A stretch of DNA of 64,000 bases, taken from assembly GCA_948099385.1 (NCBI GenBank), contig CANUEZ040000024.1:26013001-26077000 (forward strand). Direction: 5' to 3'. Shown here in pieces: positions 21,981-33,432 of the stretch. Origin of the DNA: Fasciola hepatica (lineage: Eukaryota; Platyhelminthes; Trematoda; Plagiorchiida; Fasciolidae). The notes below the pieces were generated by a model, which was not told the DNA's origin, searched no databases, and saw nothing but the letters and a program-made list of their open reading frames with translations. Each line of letters starts with the position of its first letter. The stretch's first letter is position 1. Position numbers and translations under genes: made by a program.

Positions 21981-24125
21981 ATACACGGGCATAAACCTAG
22001 GAGGTGAACCCAAAAGGACAACGATTTTATAGACCCCAAGCGTGTGCGACACGAGTTGGACGGTATCTCAAATAAACCTTATTTTCCGCCGATCTGGCTC
22101 TGTGCGTGCAAACTGGAGAACACAAGTAGAGGCGACAAAGTGCTCTATCAAATACAATAGGAAGATATGATCAGTTTCGTGGTGAATCACTGTTGAGGCA
22201 TCAAATATCTAGTGTATGTGGAGGTAGTGCAACTTTGCATCCACTGAACGCTATGGCTGCGAACGCAGACGAGGCTGCTGTGGCTGGCGCAATGGCCACG
22301 GTCTGCAGACATCTTTCCCGGCAAGAACCTTTCGCAACTAACTAGACTTCCTTTGGTACGCTCAAAATGGATAGAACGGATTGTTTGTTTTGAGGATATG
22401 TACGGAAAACCCATAAGAAACAAAGCAAATGTCAAAGTGGCCCCACTTTTGACCTTAATGCCAGGGAAAAAATTGGTGGGAAGGATTTCTGACGTTTTTT
22501 AGCATGGGTCGGCATCGGTTACTTTACAACCACTCTCCATGAGCGATAGTTCTGCTCCTAGAATGAAGGGTGCCATTGGCTGAATTCACCATACTATCTG
22601 GTCTGTGAGTGTAACTTCTTTGACCATACGGTGTGAATTCAAGACATAGATGACGGTGGCATTTAGCAAATCGTGGTGGAAATTTGTTCGAGTGTGTTTA
22701 CTTAGGTATCTTATTAGCGTGCTTTTTAATTCAAATGCGTAAGTTTGTAGCATACGTACAAGTAGGCCTCTTATTCAACAAAAAGCTGCAGGCTATTCGG
22801 CGCTCTCACTATCGCAAAAAGGCTGCAGTTATTACAAAATAAGTGTTCTTATGAACACAAACGAGCACGAATGCAGGGTAACCAATGCTCCAGTAAATGA
22901 AGCTCATTTTTAGATCATTCCAGCATCAGTTGTTTTTAGTTATAGTGGGCTGCCTACATTGAAATTCCGACGCTCAGTCCACAGTTATTTATCAAACCAA
23001 AAGCACGACCTAAACTTCTTCATGTGTTTGCATAAACCGGTTCTATTACGTAAGCCTCTTCAAAAATCCCTCCACCACTGTTTCGCAAGCATGTCTACCT
23101 TCTCGTTGGGAAGAAAGCGGCTACGTTTCAGTTTCCTCGGTTCCTAACACACAACAACGGTGGTTGTATCCCTGGCCCGGGAGTAACACACTTTTGAATT
23201 CAACCGTGAGCATGTAGCCCACACAAGATTAGCAGTGGCTAAGGCAGCGAGTGGAATACCTGCGCTTATCTGTCATTGCTCCAAAACTGGTGGGCAATTC
23301 ATAAATTGTTTGCCGGGATATACTGTGAGACCTGGTCTGGGGATCCTGTCGCCCGCGGAAAATTTATTATGGTCTTCATCTTAGCCGGGAAGAGTTAGCG
23401 TGCTCAATTCGGAAGACTAGGGAGGAACAAACAAGCTGGAACTTCGGCACCGCCAATGTTCAACCTGCAAAGACAACTAAAATGGCCAGTGGCACGACAT
23501 AGACATCTCCGGGAAGAAAAGTGCAAGCTTTACAAACGAAGCACTTGGAGGCGAAAATCTGGAAGAACCCCCTACTGGAAAGTATTATTCTGGACACAAA
23601 TCAAAGTGCCAGGCAAGTGCACCGGTAATCGGCTCCGTTTATCCTCTCAACATGCGTAGTCGTCCGGCTAAACACTGACTGCCAGCTGCAGTTTCTACTT
23701 GGCCGTCGCTTACGCGAAGCACCAACTCCATGGTCTTCGGGGCAAACCGCAAATCCGGTTGGCAAAATAGCGTCTGTCAAATCCAGCAGTTCACCCCAGT
23801 TAGGAACAGAAGTCGGCCATTGAGATAGAATCTACGATGAACAGCAGTGTAGATGAGCATTGGGCCCACTTCCAGCAGGCGATGCACGTGGAAGCAGGTT
23901 TTGCTTGTGGTTCTTGATCCGATGTTCATCAAAGATATTGGGTTTCTCCGGAATCGGTCAGTTATTTGGTAAAAACCTAGCATCTCGAAATCTAAGCACA
24001 TGAATACGATACGGAGGAATCTACAGCAGCGAGTTATGAAAAGCCCATGGAAGGATCGCGAAAGTTGCTGGATCAACCTAGCTGTAGTGATCAGCGGACT
24101 ACACACTATCCACCACTAGTTCGAC
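21981..24125. other. No recognised gene
   Basis: Several short open segments, for example about 22165-22340 (+) with FRGESLLRHQ, exist without recognisable domains. A related FRGESFKRQ string is at about 20570-20596. I see no LINE or LTR motif. Confidence 0.3.
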
Positions 24126-24270
24126 TGCACGTTTCGCGCATGCGGCAGCGCAAGCTCTAAATCCAAAACACTTTCTCGGCACACTCCAGCTTGCAGTCCC
24201 TGTTATCGGGCCCTGTGGGAACACACACGGTTGGTACTCCAGGGTCGATCCTCGTTGACTTCTTCGGAGA
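24126..24270 (+). repeat. Candidate 5' LTR remnant of the gypsy element
   Basis: About 145 bases align by eye to 29488-29632 in the same orientation at roughly 75% identity, with shared words such as CTCCAG at the end, GCACGT at the start, and the CCAGCTTGC core. The pair brackets the gag-pol remains, at a total span of about 5.5 kb, which fits a compact Ty3/gypsy element. Terminal TG...CA and target-site duplications were not found. Confidence 0.4.
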
Positions 24271-24822
24271 AAGAGATAATCAAACCTGAGAGATTGTACT
24301 CTCCAACAACTGGTGAGCCAGTTCAATTCATATTTTTTGAATAATTCCACCAAAACGACCTGGGTGGGTCACGTCTACAGTAGTTTTTCTTTCACTTCGT
24401 AGGTCGTATATTCGGTCCAACATTGGTTAGATTTTAATTATCGTCTGTATATATCCCTAGTGGACATTTTTTAACTGCGTACGACTTTCGGAGGGTACAA
24501 CCACTCTGCATCTCTTCTTGATGGTCATTGTTGCACTGGTCTGATTTCATTCCCACTTATCCCGAGACTTTGTAGATCAGGCGTTGCTAACAAATTTTCG
24601 GAATCTCGGGCTAATCCATTTACGTGGCGCTCCTACTTCACAATGAACAGAGAACCTAAGCCCGAGTACGAACCGGATCACCACGCAGCACACACGGAAA
24701 TACGGGAAGACCCGTAGGTGATTATTGCCGTCCTCAGCCCTCGTTTTTAGGAGGCTCGCATATATGGCCAGCAGTTCAAATGAAATAAACTGCTCTTAGC
24801 AGAATCAGCTAGTATGACCCCA

Positions 24823-24852
24823 CAGTTCAGTTCAGTTCAGTTCAGTTCAGTT
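24823..24852 (+). repeat. (AGTTC)n pentanucleotide microsatellite
   Basis: About six perfect AGTTC units, followed immediately by TTGCACAGGACAG. A degenerate version of the same pentamer with GCACAGGACAG beside it is at 40740-40780 on the opposite strand. Confidence 0.9.
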
Positions 24853-25033
24853 TGCACAGGACAGGTAATGGCCACGGCCAATCGAGCGTCCAGAATTCCT
24901 TCGATGGTATGCACACCAGTTATGCACCCACCACTGCCCAGTGTATTTCGTCGCATCCCCGCTAAAATGAGAGGGAAACGGAAAACCGGGTTATCTTTGG
25001 AACCCACCGGACCACAGCCCGCACGAAACATCC

Positions 25034-25560
25034 CGGGAAGCCCTGATTAAGCATCTGGCAGCCTTGGAGGAGAAACGTATCCAGCACGTTCTCTCCGAAA
25101 TCCAGCTGGGAGATACGACGCTCTCACAGTTCTTACGGAGAGTGCCCTTAGTAACAGGTGCGACGTTCATGGGCGATGCGGTCCCGTGTCAACTATGGAT
25201 GCAAGGGCTTCGGCCGTGCTCTCAGTGCATAGTGGCCGTCCTAACGCAGTGCAGACCTTGGGTAATTACACCGAGACCGCAGACAAAGTCATCAAGCAGG
25301 TACGTGCTTTTTCCCCGCGGCGCCATGTGTTCTCCAACCCCAAAGCTACTCCACGAGATCTGCGCGTCCACAACCGCTCAGCTCAATGCAACAAGTAGCA
25401 GCTCTCGCATCAAGATGTTTCGCCAGGAAGTCCGCCGTTTATTGCAGGCGGTCCAACAGCACGAGAACCCCAACAATAGCCTGTGCTCACCAGGCCAAGG
25501 CCGTTGCCGTTCTACACCGATTGCCCCGACAGCAAACGCATAATCTGGTGAGCGGTAATA
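25034..25560 (+). pseudogene. gag remnant of CsRn1-like Ty3/gypsy element
   Basis: Frame one (25034-25215) encodes a capsid-like segment with LGDTTLSQFLRRV and LWMQGLRP, the 'LGDR.PSQ.LR.M' and 'LWLQRLP' signatures of CsRn1-group Gag. A frameshift then leads to LSVHSGR..LGNYTETADKVIKQ (about 25220-25298), the following helical part 'LA..ADK+'. I see no intact CCHC-type zinc knuckle; scattered Cys residues follow. Several frame changes make it non-functional. Confidence 0.65.
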
Positions 25561-25699
25561 TAATCGCCGCTTTTGTTTCTAGGCACGTAAATGAAAACGA
25601 CTCTGTACTTACGGCACCCGGCGGGGGAACTACGGGGCCGAGAGGTGGGGGCGATTACATCTTTGGGCCCCCTGTTTCTATTCTCCTCATGTACGTAAG

Positions 25700-25951
25700 G
25701 ACATGACTACCGGTATGCGTCTCCTTATCGAAATGGGGTCACAGGTCAGTATAATGCCCGTCTCAAAATGCTCCACTGTCTCTCCTACAGCTCTCACACT
25801 GCGGGCCTCCAACGGCACTCTAATCCCAACATACCGCAGTCATTCTATCACCCTAGACCTTGGCCTGCGTCCTCCTTTCCCGTGGGTTTTCTTCGTCACC
25901 CAAGTGCACCAAGTTATTCCGGGCTCAGATTTTCAGAAAGTTAGGGTCTAG
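25700..25951 (+). pseudogene. Retrotransposon aspartic protease remnant
   Basis: The peptide begins RLLIEMGSQVSIMP, in the place of the 'L.DTGA.VSV.P' active site of Ty3/gypsy proteases: Asp is Glu and Thr is Met, so catalysis is lost. It continues with LRASNGTLIPTY and ITLDLGLRPPFPW and ends with VIPGSDF, the 'ILGADF' flap-distal motif. This order and wording closely match the protease of CsRn1-type elements. The frame stops at 25949. Confidence 0.75.
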
Positions 25952-26129
25952 TAGCCGATTCCGGCAAGCGACAGCTCGTAGATCGAACCACATCAAGCCT
26001 CGTTGTTGGTTCCCAAACTCAAGCTCAATCATCGGCGGTCCTCACGTCATTTCCCACGCCCAAACCAGAATTCGGTAGTTCATTCAGCGGATATCCTAAT
26101 CTTGTCGGCTCAAGCAGTAACCTGCCTCC

Positions 26130-26984
26130 AGTCACCACCGACATGGCCCATCACATCGTCGCACAGGGCCCCGGTTTAAGCTCGACCCGTCAGGTCTGCT
26201 CCAGACAAGCTTCGTGTAGCCCGCCCCGAGCTACAACGTGTCCTCAACTCGGAATTTATCCGGCCTCCCAACAGTCCGTGGGCATAACCCCTACACATGG
26301 TTTTAAAGAAGTCACCTAGCGACTGGAGACCATGGCGGGTTGTTGGTCACTCAAAAGAGTGACTACGCCCGAACGACACTGCCCGGCATATCACGAACCT
26401 CACATCTGGTTTAGCGGGTTAGGTTATTTTCAGTCGGATAGATTTAGTGTGAGCATATAACCAAATGCCATCAGCGGAGACAGATATACCAGAAACAGCC
26501 GAACCGACACCCCTCTGTCTCGTCAAGTCTTTTACGAATGCCGTTTGGACTTGGAGACACCGCGTAAACTTTCTAGAGTTTCGTCCATACGGTGTGCAGT
26601 GGTTTGGATTTTGCGCTTGCTTATCTTGACGACATCCCGATCGCCATTTCGTCCAGCACAAAACATTTAGCACATCTGGGCGCGCTTTGGGACCGCTTGT
26701 TTCAACACGGGGTTACAGTCAGTGCGAATAGATGTGTGATAAGCGTCGACGCCATCGAAATTCTAGGCCGCAAGGTTACTTCTACAGGAGTTGTGCCATT
26801 GCAAGAAAGGATGCAAGCCATCCTGGACTACCCGGAATATACTTCATTCAAGCAACTACGGCGTTTCAATGGGTTGGTCAACTTCTACCAGCGTTCCATT
26901 CCAAAGTGGGCTCAACTAGTTCAGCCGCTCACAGGTTTGGTGAAAAGCAAGATGAAGCAACCGGTTTTCACAGGCAACGCATGA
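26130..26984 (+). pseudogene. Ty3/gypsy reverse transcriptase remnant
   Basis: Upstream frames carry TTDMAHHIVAQGP (about 26135-26172) and, near 26430-26500, SRIDLV-AYNQMPSAETDIP, the first catalytic-Asp block. The open part 26592-26984 holds LDFALAYLDDIPIA with an intact YLDD box, then HGVTVSANRCV, EILGRKVTSTGV and LRRFNGLVNFYQRSIPK, the usual 'FLG..NFYRRFIP' end. At least three frameshifts or stops precede it. This is the least damaged domain of the element. Confidence 0.85.
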
Positions 26985-27370
26985 AGTGAATTTGCCATGC
27001 TGGAGCAGGCCATCAGAATAGCAGTCTCCGTGTCAAGCTCGGAACCAACTTCCCCGATTGCTTCAGTCACCGACGCGCCAGACAAAGCCGTGGGCGCCGT
27101 GCTGCAACAACACATAGCCGACTCTCCGCGCCCCTTTTCTTTTTCATCCGGAAAACTATAGCCAGCTGAATCCAAGTATAGCACCTTTGGCCGTGAAGTC
27201 CTCGCTGTCTACCCAGGCATCCGCCACTTCAGGTACTTCTTACAGGGACGTGAATTCACGAACTACACAGGCCAAAAGACGATCATTCATGCGTTACGAG
27301 CTACAACTGGCCGATACTCTTCCAGAGGGTCCAGACATCTGGATTACATGGCATAGTCCACGAGTGATGT
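26985..27370 (+). pseudogene. Ty3/gypsy RNase H remnant
   Basis: In frame after the RT stop: SVTDASDKAVGAVLQQ (first catalytic Asp kept), then AESKYSTFGREVLAVY with the Glu kept, then NYTGQKTIIHAL where the usual 'TDHK' has lost its Asp. It ends in SRHLDYMA, matching the tether region. A stop separates the first two blocks. Confidence 0.75.
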
Positions 27371-27539
27371 ATGTCACTTCTCGGGTGTCGGGATTCCTGT
27401 CGCTGGCTCGCTTTTTCGCATTCACAACCTGGACATTGGCACCCCCGGCTCCATCCATCTTTGAGTTATTGCACTCACTTAGGCAGACGATCCCGAGTAA
27501 GGGCAGCCCAGAAGCACTTCATCGCTGTGGCTGCACCGT

Positions 27540-28660
27540 TGCAGCCGAAAGAAAACATGACATTCGACATGTCTAAAGGCCACCGAAGGCCGGTAGTACC
27601 GTCAGCTTTTGGGTGACAGATATTCGAAATCTCACACTGTTCGTCCATCCGAAGTAGGAGGGCTTTTACTAAACTCGTCGGTTTTCGGAGTGTTTTTCAT
27701 AACGTGAACCGAGAATCCACTGTGTGGGCCCGTACCTGCATCTAATGCCAACGGTAGAAAGTGATTCGACGCAAAAAAGCCACCCGTCGAAATTCCCATC
27801 TGACGACTGAAGTTTCCAACATGTGCATGTCGACCTAGCGGGGCCGCTGACTCCGTCGAGGGGTGTTATCTATCTTCTTACATGAGTAGGCCGTTTCACC
27901 AGATGGCCGGTAGCTGTACCTTCGAGCAAGTCAAGTAGCTTGACAGTCATCCAAGCTTTCTTAAAACATGGCTCGGCAGAATTAGTTTGTCCAGTTGCTT
28001 CATCACAGACGGAAGCTAGGTTATGATGGACCGACTCAAACCAGATCTCCCCGATTCCACTGCATCGAATTTGTTAGGATCAGCACCCGTGTTCCGACCA
28101 TGCCAAAGCCCGAGATCTAGTTGGCGGGCCGTCAAGATGCAACCCACAATTTAGAGCCACCTCCATCGACTTCCAACCGAGCATGGGTGATCGAGAAACC
28201 CAATCATTTTTCAGACACGGCTTTTTTCAATGAGTAAACAAGTCATTGCACAAAATACTACCCCACCTTTGTAGCTCCTCATTCAAAAGTTGTTTTCCAC
28301 ACAACGGCCAACTATCGTTTTCTCTTTGTCGCTAAACGACTTTGCTGATGTTTTGCTCACCCATCACCTCCGGATATCATCAGTGAAAGTCCCCAGTTTT
28401 AAAAGAAATTTGCACCGCTTTCGTAATACCGTCAGCCGATGAAACGAACCCCAGTACTTTACGATATGTTTTCATACTCATCATCCACTGCGCTCGCAAC
28501 GGGTGCGCACCCACAAGATAGGTGAACTACCGGAAAGGCTGACAAAACACCCCTTCCCCGGACAAACCAGCACTAGGCCATTCACAGGGGTGAGCGGAGA
28601 GAAAGCTCCATTGACATCATCGCCGTAGTCAGCGGAAAATCCTTTCTCCGGGGCGGAACC
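27540..28660 (+). pseudogene. Ty3/gypsy integrase remnant
   Basis: A zinc-binding-domain end is visible as VWARTCI-CQR-KV (about 27720-27765). Scattered core pieces follow in changing frames: a YLLT-VGRFTRWPVAV-like stretch (27870-27920), ISLSSCFITDGS (about 27985-28020), and ASNLLGSAPVF (about 28065-28095). The late part (28450-28620) contains pieces like the C-terminal domain. The DDE triad cannot be traced whole. Integrase after RNase H gives the Ty3/gypsy gene order. Confidence 0.6.
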
Positions 28661-29487
28661 CACGAGTATTTTGAGTTGAATGGCCAGCTACGGTGGCCCT
28701 CTTCAGTGACTCGTTTCGAGCGCCAACCGCTGCATCCCGCCGCGTGTAACTAACTATTCCCTCTTTTGCGTTTTTCTACTTTCTTCCTCAGAGACCTATG
28801 TTATCAACCCACTTTTATGCGAACAAAATGGTATCCTTCAGTGGTTTGCTTTTATTTTCTCAACAATCCGTTTCTTTTCGGACTAACGGCACACGTCTCT
28901 ATTTTTGCTATGTCTACTACAACCTTCCAATGATCGGATGCCATCCGCAGGACATTCCACCGAATTCGAGGACCATGGAACTGCGGTCCAAACCTACAAG
29001 AGGTTTTAAAGTTACAAGGAACTGCAACATTTAATTATTTTACTGGCAATTCTGCTCGCGGAGTATTCATTACCTTGCGGTACTCGGAAATCGAAGCCCT
29101 TTTGTGGTTGATCTTCCGAGGTGGCACCTCTTTAGTGAGCAGCTAATGACGCTTTATAAGTCCCTTCTAATCGGACGCTTGTACGTAATTATACAACTTG
29201 GATTCAGATTACGCGCCCTGGAAGAAAGACAAGACCAGAAAAAAAAGCCGGTATGCATTCTGTTACATTCCGTTGGTGCTCACTCGTTTATATACAAAAA
29301 TAGGCATGCATTCGTTGGCAGACAACGTGCTGACTGGTCACAAGTAGACTTAGCCGTATCCATACAATCTGAAATTTACGGCCCAGCTTTACTCGATTGG
29401 CCAGATACTGCAAATGAAGCTATAGCTCACTGGACCGCGTGCGGAGGCACCCGAATCTCTACGTGCACCCTATTCTTCACTTGTTTG
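28661..29487. other. No recognised gene between integrase and LTR-like repeat
   Basis: At 29039-29080 the string ACTGGCAATTCTGCTCGCGGAGTATT resembles the start of block B (ACTTGGCAATTCTATTGGCAGAGTATT at 11880), a possible short remnant of that family. The long frame 29104-29679 covers the LTR-like repeat and has no recognisable domain; I regard it as fortuitous. Confidence 0.3.
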
Positions 29488-29632
29488 GCTGCACGTCTTG
29501 CGCACGTGGCAACCGCAAGCGCTATATCTGAAACACTGCCCCAGCACACGCCAGCTTGCGGCCTCTGTACTCAGGCCTTGTGGGAGTGCACGCGGTTGGC
29601 ACTCCAGCGTCCTTTCTCGTTAACGTTCCCGA
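29488..29632 (+). repeat. Candidate 3' LTR remnant of the gypsy element
   Basis: Partner of 24126-24270, same orientation. Both contain GCACGT, CGCAAGC, ACACT, CCAGCTTGC, TGTGGGA or equivalent, and CGGTTGG.ACTCCAG in the same order. The divergence (about 25%) fits the advanced decay of the internal region. Confidence 0.4.
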
Positions 29633-30229
29633 TGAACGCGATGGCCGAAGCTGATGGAGTGTCCTCCTGCCCCAAGTGACGGCTAATGACTGTTTGAACT
29701 TATTCGTGACACCAGCGGACGTTGAACTTCGGTCAGGGAATCGACATGTGATAAAAATGGAGGTCTCATTCATGGCGAAGAGCAGGGTTTGACCGCTGGG
29801 CCGCATGCTTCAAGGGGGAGTTCAGTTGGCCGTGATGTATTGTAGTTACTCCGACGTCAACAACAGCGATTCCTTGGGGAGTTCAATTAATCCAAAGTCT
29901 GGAGTGGAGATTGGGTCATCCGCTTGATCACTCCCTCCAATTGGTGAAGTCACTCACCGCCTTGATACGTAAGGTTCAGAATGAGGAAAGTTTTCTGTTA
30001 TACGGCGAGTCTCAAATCGAGGCAGGAGTTGTTCGAGTGCTTTATCGAAGGTTTTTGAGAACAAAGCAATGAATTGAGTAATTTGATTGCCACAGCCTCT
30101 CTCGTTTGTAAATGTCGTTTCTGCTCGACTTTCGGCGCGTTCGTAGGGACTCTGCGGGCTACATTGAACACGTTGTCGTTTACGTAATACTCGGCGTCCG
30201 CGAGGCACTCCATAATTGCACTAGTAATG

Positions 30230-31370
30230 AGTTTTCTGTTTCCCGTCGTCAGTCGGGCTCTTTGATCCTTTATGATGATAGTTGCCGTCAATTAGTTGAG
30301 ACGCGTCACATACACCGTAGACAGACAATGATGGTTTCCCTCGACCTTGAGGGCACCTTCGATTCAGTTGGTCAGATGGCGCTATTCACAGCTTTTATGG
30401 AAAAGGTATGCCACAGAATTTCGTGAACCTACCAAGGCCACTGTACTATCTTAATTCTAGCCGAGTAAAGGTTTACGGTAAACTATCCGCCCCATTTGAA
30501 ACAACCATCGGTATTCGAAAAAGATTTGCCATGCTACTACTCCTGTTTAAGTTCATTGCGGACGAGATGATGGAGAATGTCTTGCAAAATCTTCAGGATG
30601 TAAGAGTCGAACTGGGAGATAGCTAGAGGCTGTGTAAGCTAGAATCCGCGGAACACCTTGTTCTCTTGTTCGATTGCACAAAACGTGCACAACGTGCACT
30701 AGGTAGAATTGCAAGGACTGTGGCTCTGTTCGACATAGGATTTACACCTGCAAAGTGTAAAATAATGTTGTAGGACTGGAAGTGAACGGTTCCAAGCCTG
30801 ACGCATGATGAGAGGTGCTGGCCATTTTCAGCTACTCTGGTTAGTTCAGCAACAGCATGAAGACGGATCGGAGCACAGTGGCAGGGGTCGACACGCGTTT
30901 ATCCAAAGCGTGAGTGCGCAAGCTGGACTGCAGCACTTGTAGCGTCGACCGGTTAATTCACTGAAGTTGAAATTTGGTGTGTACTGTGCTGCAGTGCGTT
31001 CAGTTGTTACATAGTTACCAGATTTGGGGTCTGCGTGGGCAAGATATTTGCCTCAAAGTTTTCGACCACCGACGTTTGTATGGTATGGCTAAGTTTAAAT
31101 GGAATGACCGGGGTGAGAAATGCTGAGGTCAGGAATGGAGTATTGGGCGATAGTTCAAAGAGTATTCTGTTACGGCCTACCCAAATTAGTAGGCCCCGTT
31201 TGTTGCGGCGTTTTACTCACGGAAAATACGTCTACAGTACAGTATTGTGTCTTTCGTTCCTTCGTGGTTGGAGTCCAAAAGATCTCTCAGCCAGCTGACT
31301 GGAGAAGATGAAGGATATGGCAGCGAACCGCGAACAGCGGCAATCGTGTTGTCACTTTCTGTCAGATTAG
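30230..31370 (+). pseudogene. RTE-type LINE, 3' half of pol
   Basis: The RT begins near 30232 with SRRQSGSL..., then RHIHRRQTMMVSLDLEGTFDSV (about 30300-30372), the first catalytic block. A frameshift gives KFVNLPRPLYYLNSSRVKVYG, then FKFIADEMMENVLQNLQDV and ELGDS (to 30625). The next block, RLCKLESAEHLVLLFDC, has SAEH where RTE elements carry a YADD box, so it is inactive. The thumb and C-terminal tail follow, including VFDHRRLYGMAKFKW (about 31060-31100), NAEVRNGV, and DMAANREQRQSCC (about 31307-31350). This wording is characteristic of an RTE family common in flatworms. Confidence 0.8.
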
Positions 31371-32030
31371 ATTGGCTGATCGATGTGCGTTTGTACAGTG
31401 AGACTGTGTCCCCGTCTGTTGGTTATTGTGGCTTCCTTTTCTTTTCCCACCCCTGTAAGTCCACTTCCTTTCCGTCTTGTATATTCACTCCTTTTATTTC
31501 TACGTGCAGCATGGCGAGAAAGGCAGTCGTCAGTTTAAAGCTGTACGATTACGATGATGGTGGTGGTGATTTTGATCACACAAGCACCTTCTGTGCTTTT
31601 GCAAATACGCACTCATTAAATTCTCTACCGAATGCCCCCTTTCTGATTGGTTGTAGGAGAACTTTCTTGGTATTGTGTGCGCGCAGTGCTAGGCTTTCGA
31701 GTGACGGACAGGGAGTCGATGTGTATTAGAAAGGGCTAATTTATGCGTTTGCTAAGGAAACGACGAGGTACCACAAGAACCTCAAAATTGTTGGCCCCCG
31801 TGTGATTCTCAAGCCAGGCAAATTTAGTTTGTTTTCACCGAACAACGACCTGACCATGTTTAATGGGTGTGTTGCTTTGTCGTGGGGTACTCAGTACCTT
31901 TTATTGTATTACTACCATTTGATTTGTTTCCCAACGTTTTATGCCTCCATTCTTTCGCTGTCCTTTTTAGCTTGATCGTTTCCGGCCCTTTGGTTTCTAG
32001 TGGGAATGTATATTCTCAGTTTTGTTTCGG
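31371..32030. other. No recognised gene; possible LINE 3' flank
   Basis: The long frame 31247-31729 only overlaps the RTE tail and then becomes anonymous. No other motif was seen. Confidence 0.35.
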
Positions 32031-32039
32031 TCGACATAG

Positions 32040-32245
32040 CCTGCAGTGGCATTCAACCTTGGTTATGGGCTCAACGAACACGTCAGGGTTTATCTAAACT
32101 TGCGCCAATATGCACTGACCATCCGCTCCTTACCCATAACGTTCCCATTCTCGTGGGTTGTGGGAAGCATTGCCCTGGTGATCTTGATGGCACATTGCAG
32201 AGTACCACGGTAACGGAAAGCGCAATTTGAATTTTTGAAGCGGTC
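32040..32245 (+). repeat. Single arm related to foldback element at 41-42 kb
   Basis: It begins AGTGGCATTCAACCTTGGTT, matching AGTGGCATTCAACCTTAGTT at 42110, and ends GCAGAGTACCACGGTAACGG, matching the end of that arm. About 60 bases in the middle are missing here. GTGGGAAGCATTGCCCTGGTGATC (first 20 bases especially) resembles the inverted left arm at 41350. Confidence 0.6.
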
Positions 32246-32519
32246 CGTTTTGCTGCCATTTGTAAGCCCTGGTATTGAAGTACCAAGAGGTATTTCGCAA
32301 AAGCTACGTACGTATCTTTTATTTGGGAAATTTATACCCCGACTGGCTCGTTCTTGGTAGAATACTGTCCCTTTGATGAAGTCTCTTATTTGTTGTGCAC
32401 TCGATACCTGTGTTTGTTCACACAACTATCACAACTGCCTGAAGTTTTTGCCTCACGCTTTCACTTTTTGGTCCCTTTGATAGCATGACGATCATTTGCA
32501 ATTAACACTTATGTGGGGC

Positions 32520-33432
32520 CAGTAGATGCAAAGAATATGTTGCGACAGGCCCACAGTATGATAGGTGCAATGAGTGTTACCACCAGCGCTGCTCTGCCCT
32601 GACCAAGAAAAATTATGAGCTGCTCAGTGAACATGTATGTTTGAAATGCACACGTGTTCGGTTTGTCGCTCTGGCAGAAGAATGCTTATGTGCATTGCGG
32701 GGATGACTAGGTAAGAAAAACGGCGCCATGGCAGAACGTCCAGTGAAAGATTTGCCACACGGCCCGGTATTAGCAACCCGCGCCGTTACTTGTAAAAAGG
32801 AGGAGCAAACAAAGAAGGGCAAGCCGGACAGTTACAAGGCACAAAAACAGACCCAGGAAGGCGGTAGGTTTGGAAGCGATTGAACAGGGGGTGGAGAAAT
32901 TTGAAGACGAGCCAAAAAAATAAGTGTCAAAACTGAGGACGTTTTTGGGAACAGCAAGCATCTTCTGCATAACTGTACAAAGCCGGAGATCAAAGAAGCG
33001 CGGATGGGAAGGGAGGCGAGACAAGGGCACCTTGTGAGTGTCCTAGGGATGGTGCGGCTACCTAATAGCTTGACATATGCAAAGCACCATAGAGTGAGGC
33101 CTTGGAAAGCAAACAACGTGCTGAAGTCGAGACTCTTGTTCGTCGTCTTTGCTAGCACCCGCAACAGGGACCCACTGCTATTCCGGGCATGAAGATTTAT
33201 GCACTCCACAGCAGTCCGCTTAAGGATGGCACAGGACACTCCCCTGAGTTCAAAGGTGGCATCGGTACAAAACCAACCGGATCCAATAAAACCGGAACTC
33301 AAGTGGCCGTTTCTCATGACAGCGAAAACTGACAAAACACCTGTAAGTCAATCTACGCTCAAAGCCACAAACGTTAGCAGTAGCCAGGCTGGACAGCTTA
33401 TAGTAAGCGGCCAGCCAAAAGCGCACGGTTGA
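32520..33432 (+). pseudogene. LINE ORF1 with PHD-like zinc cluster
   Basis: In frame from about 32510: a Cys/His cluster with spacing C-x4-C-x10-C-x2-C-x-H-x2-C-x17-C-x2-C, including YDRCNECYHQRC and HVCLKC (about 32556-32650). PHD-like fingers are known in ORF1 proteins of CR1/L2-type elements. After a basic, low-complexity linker, frame 33004-33190 encodes SRLLFVVFASTRNRDPLLFRA, like the nucleic-acid-binding part of such ORF1 proteins, followed after a stop by MHSTAVRLRMAQDTPL. Function in life would be RNA binding in the LINE RNP. Frame changes show it is dead. No endonuclease follows clearly. Confidence 0.55.

Noticed and set aside
25034..28660. Active retrotransposon
   Set aside because: Protease and RNase H catalytic residues are lost and frames are broken many times.
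29104..29679. 191-codon open frame as a gene
   Set aside because: It lies across the LTR-like repeat, starts with a non-ATG codon, and has no recognisable domain.
32832..33335. 167-codon minus-strand frame as a gene
   Set aside because: It is antisense to the LINE ORF1 remnant, whose motifs explain the region better.
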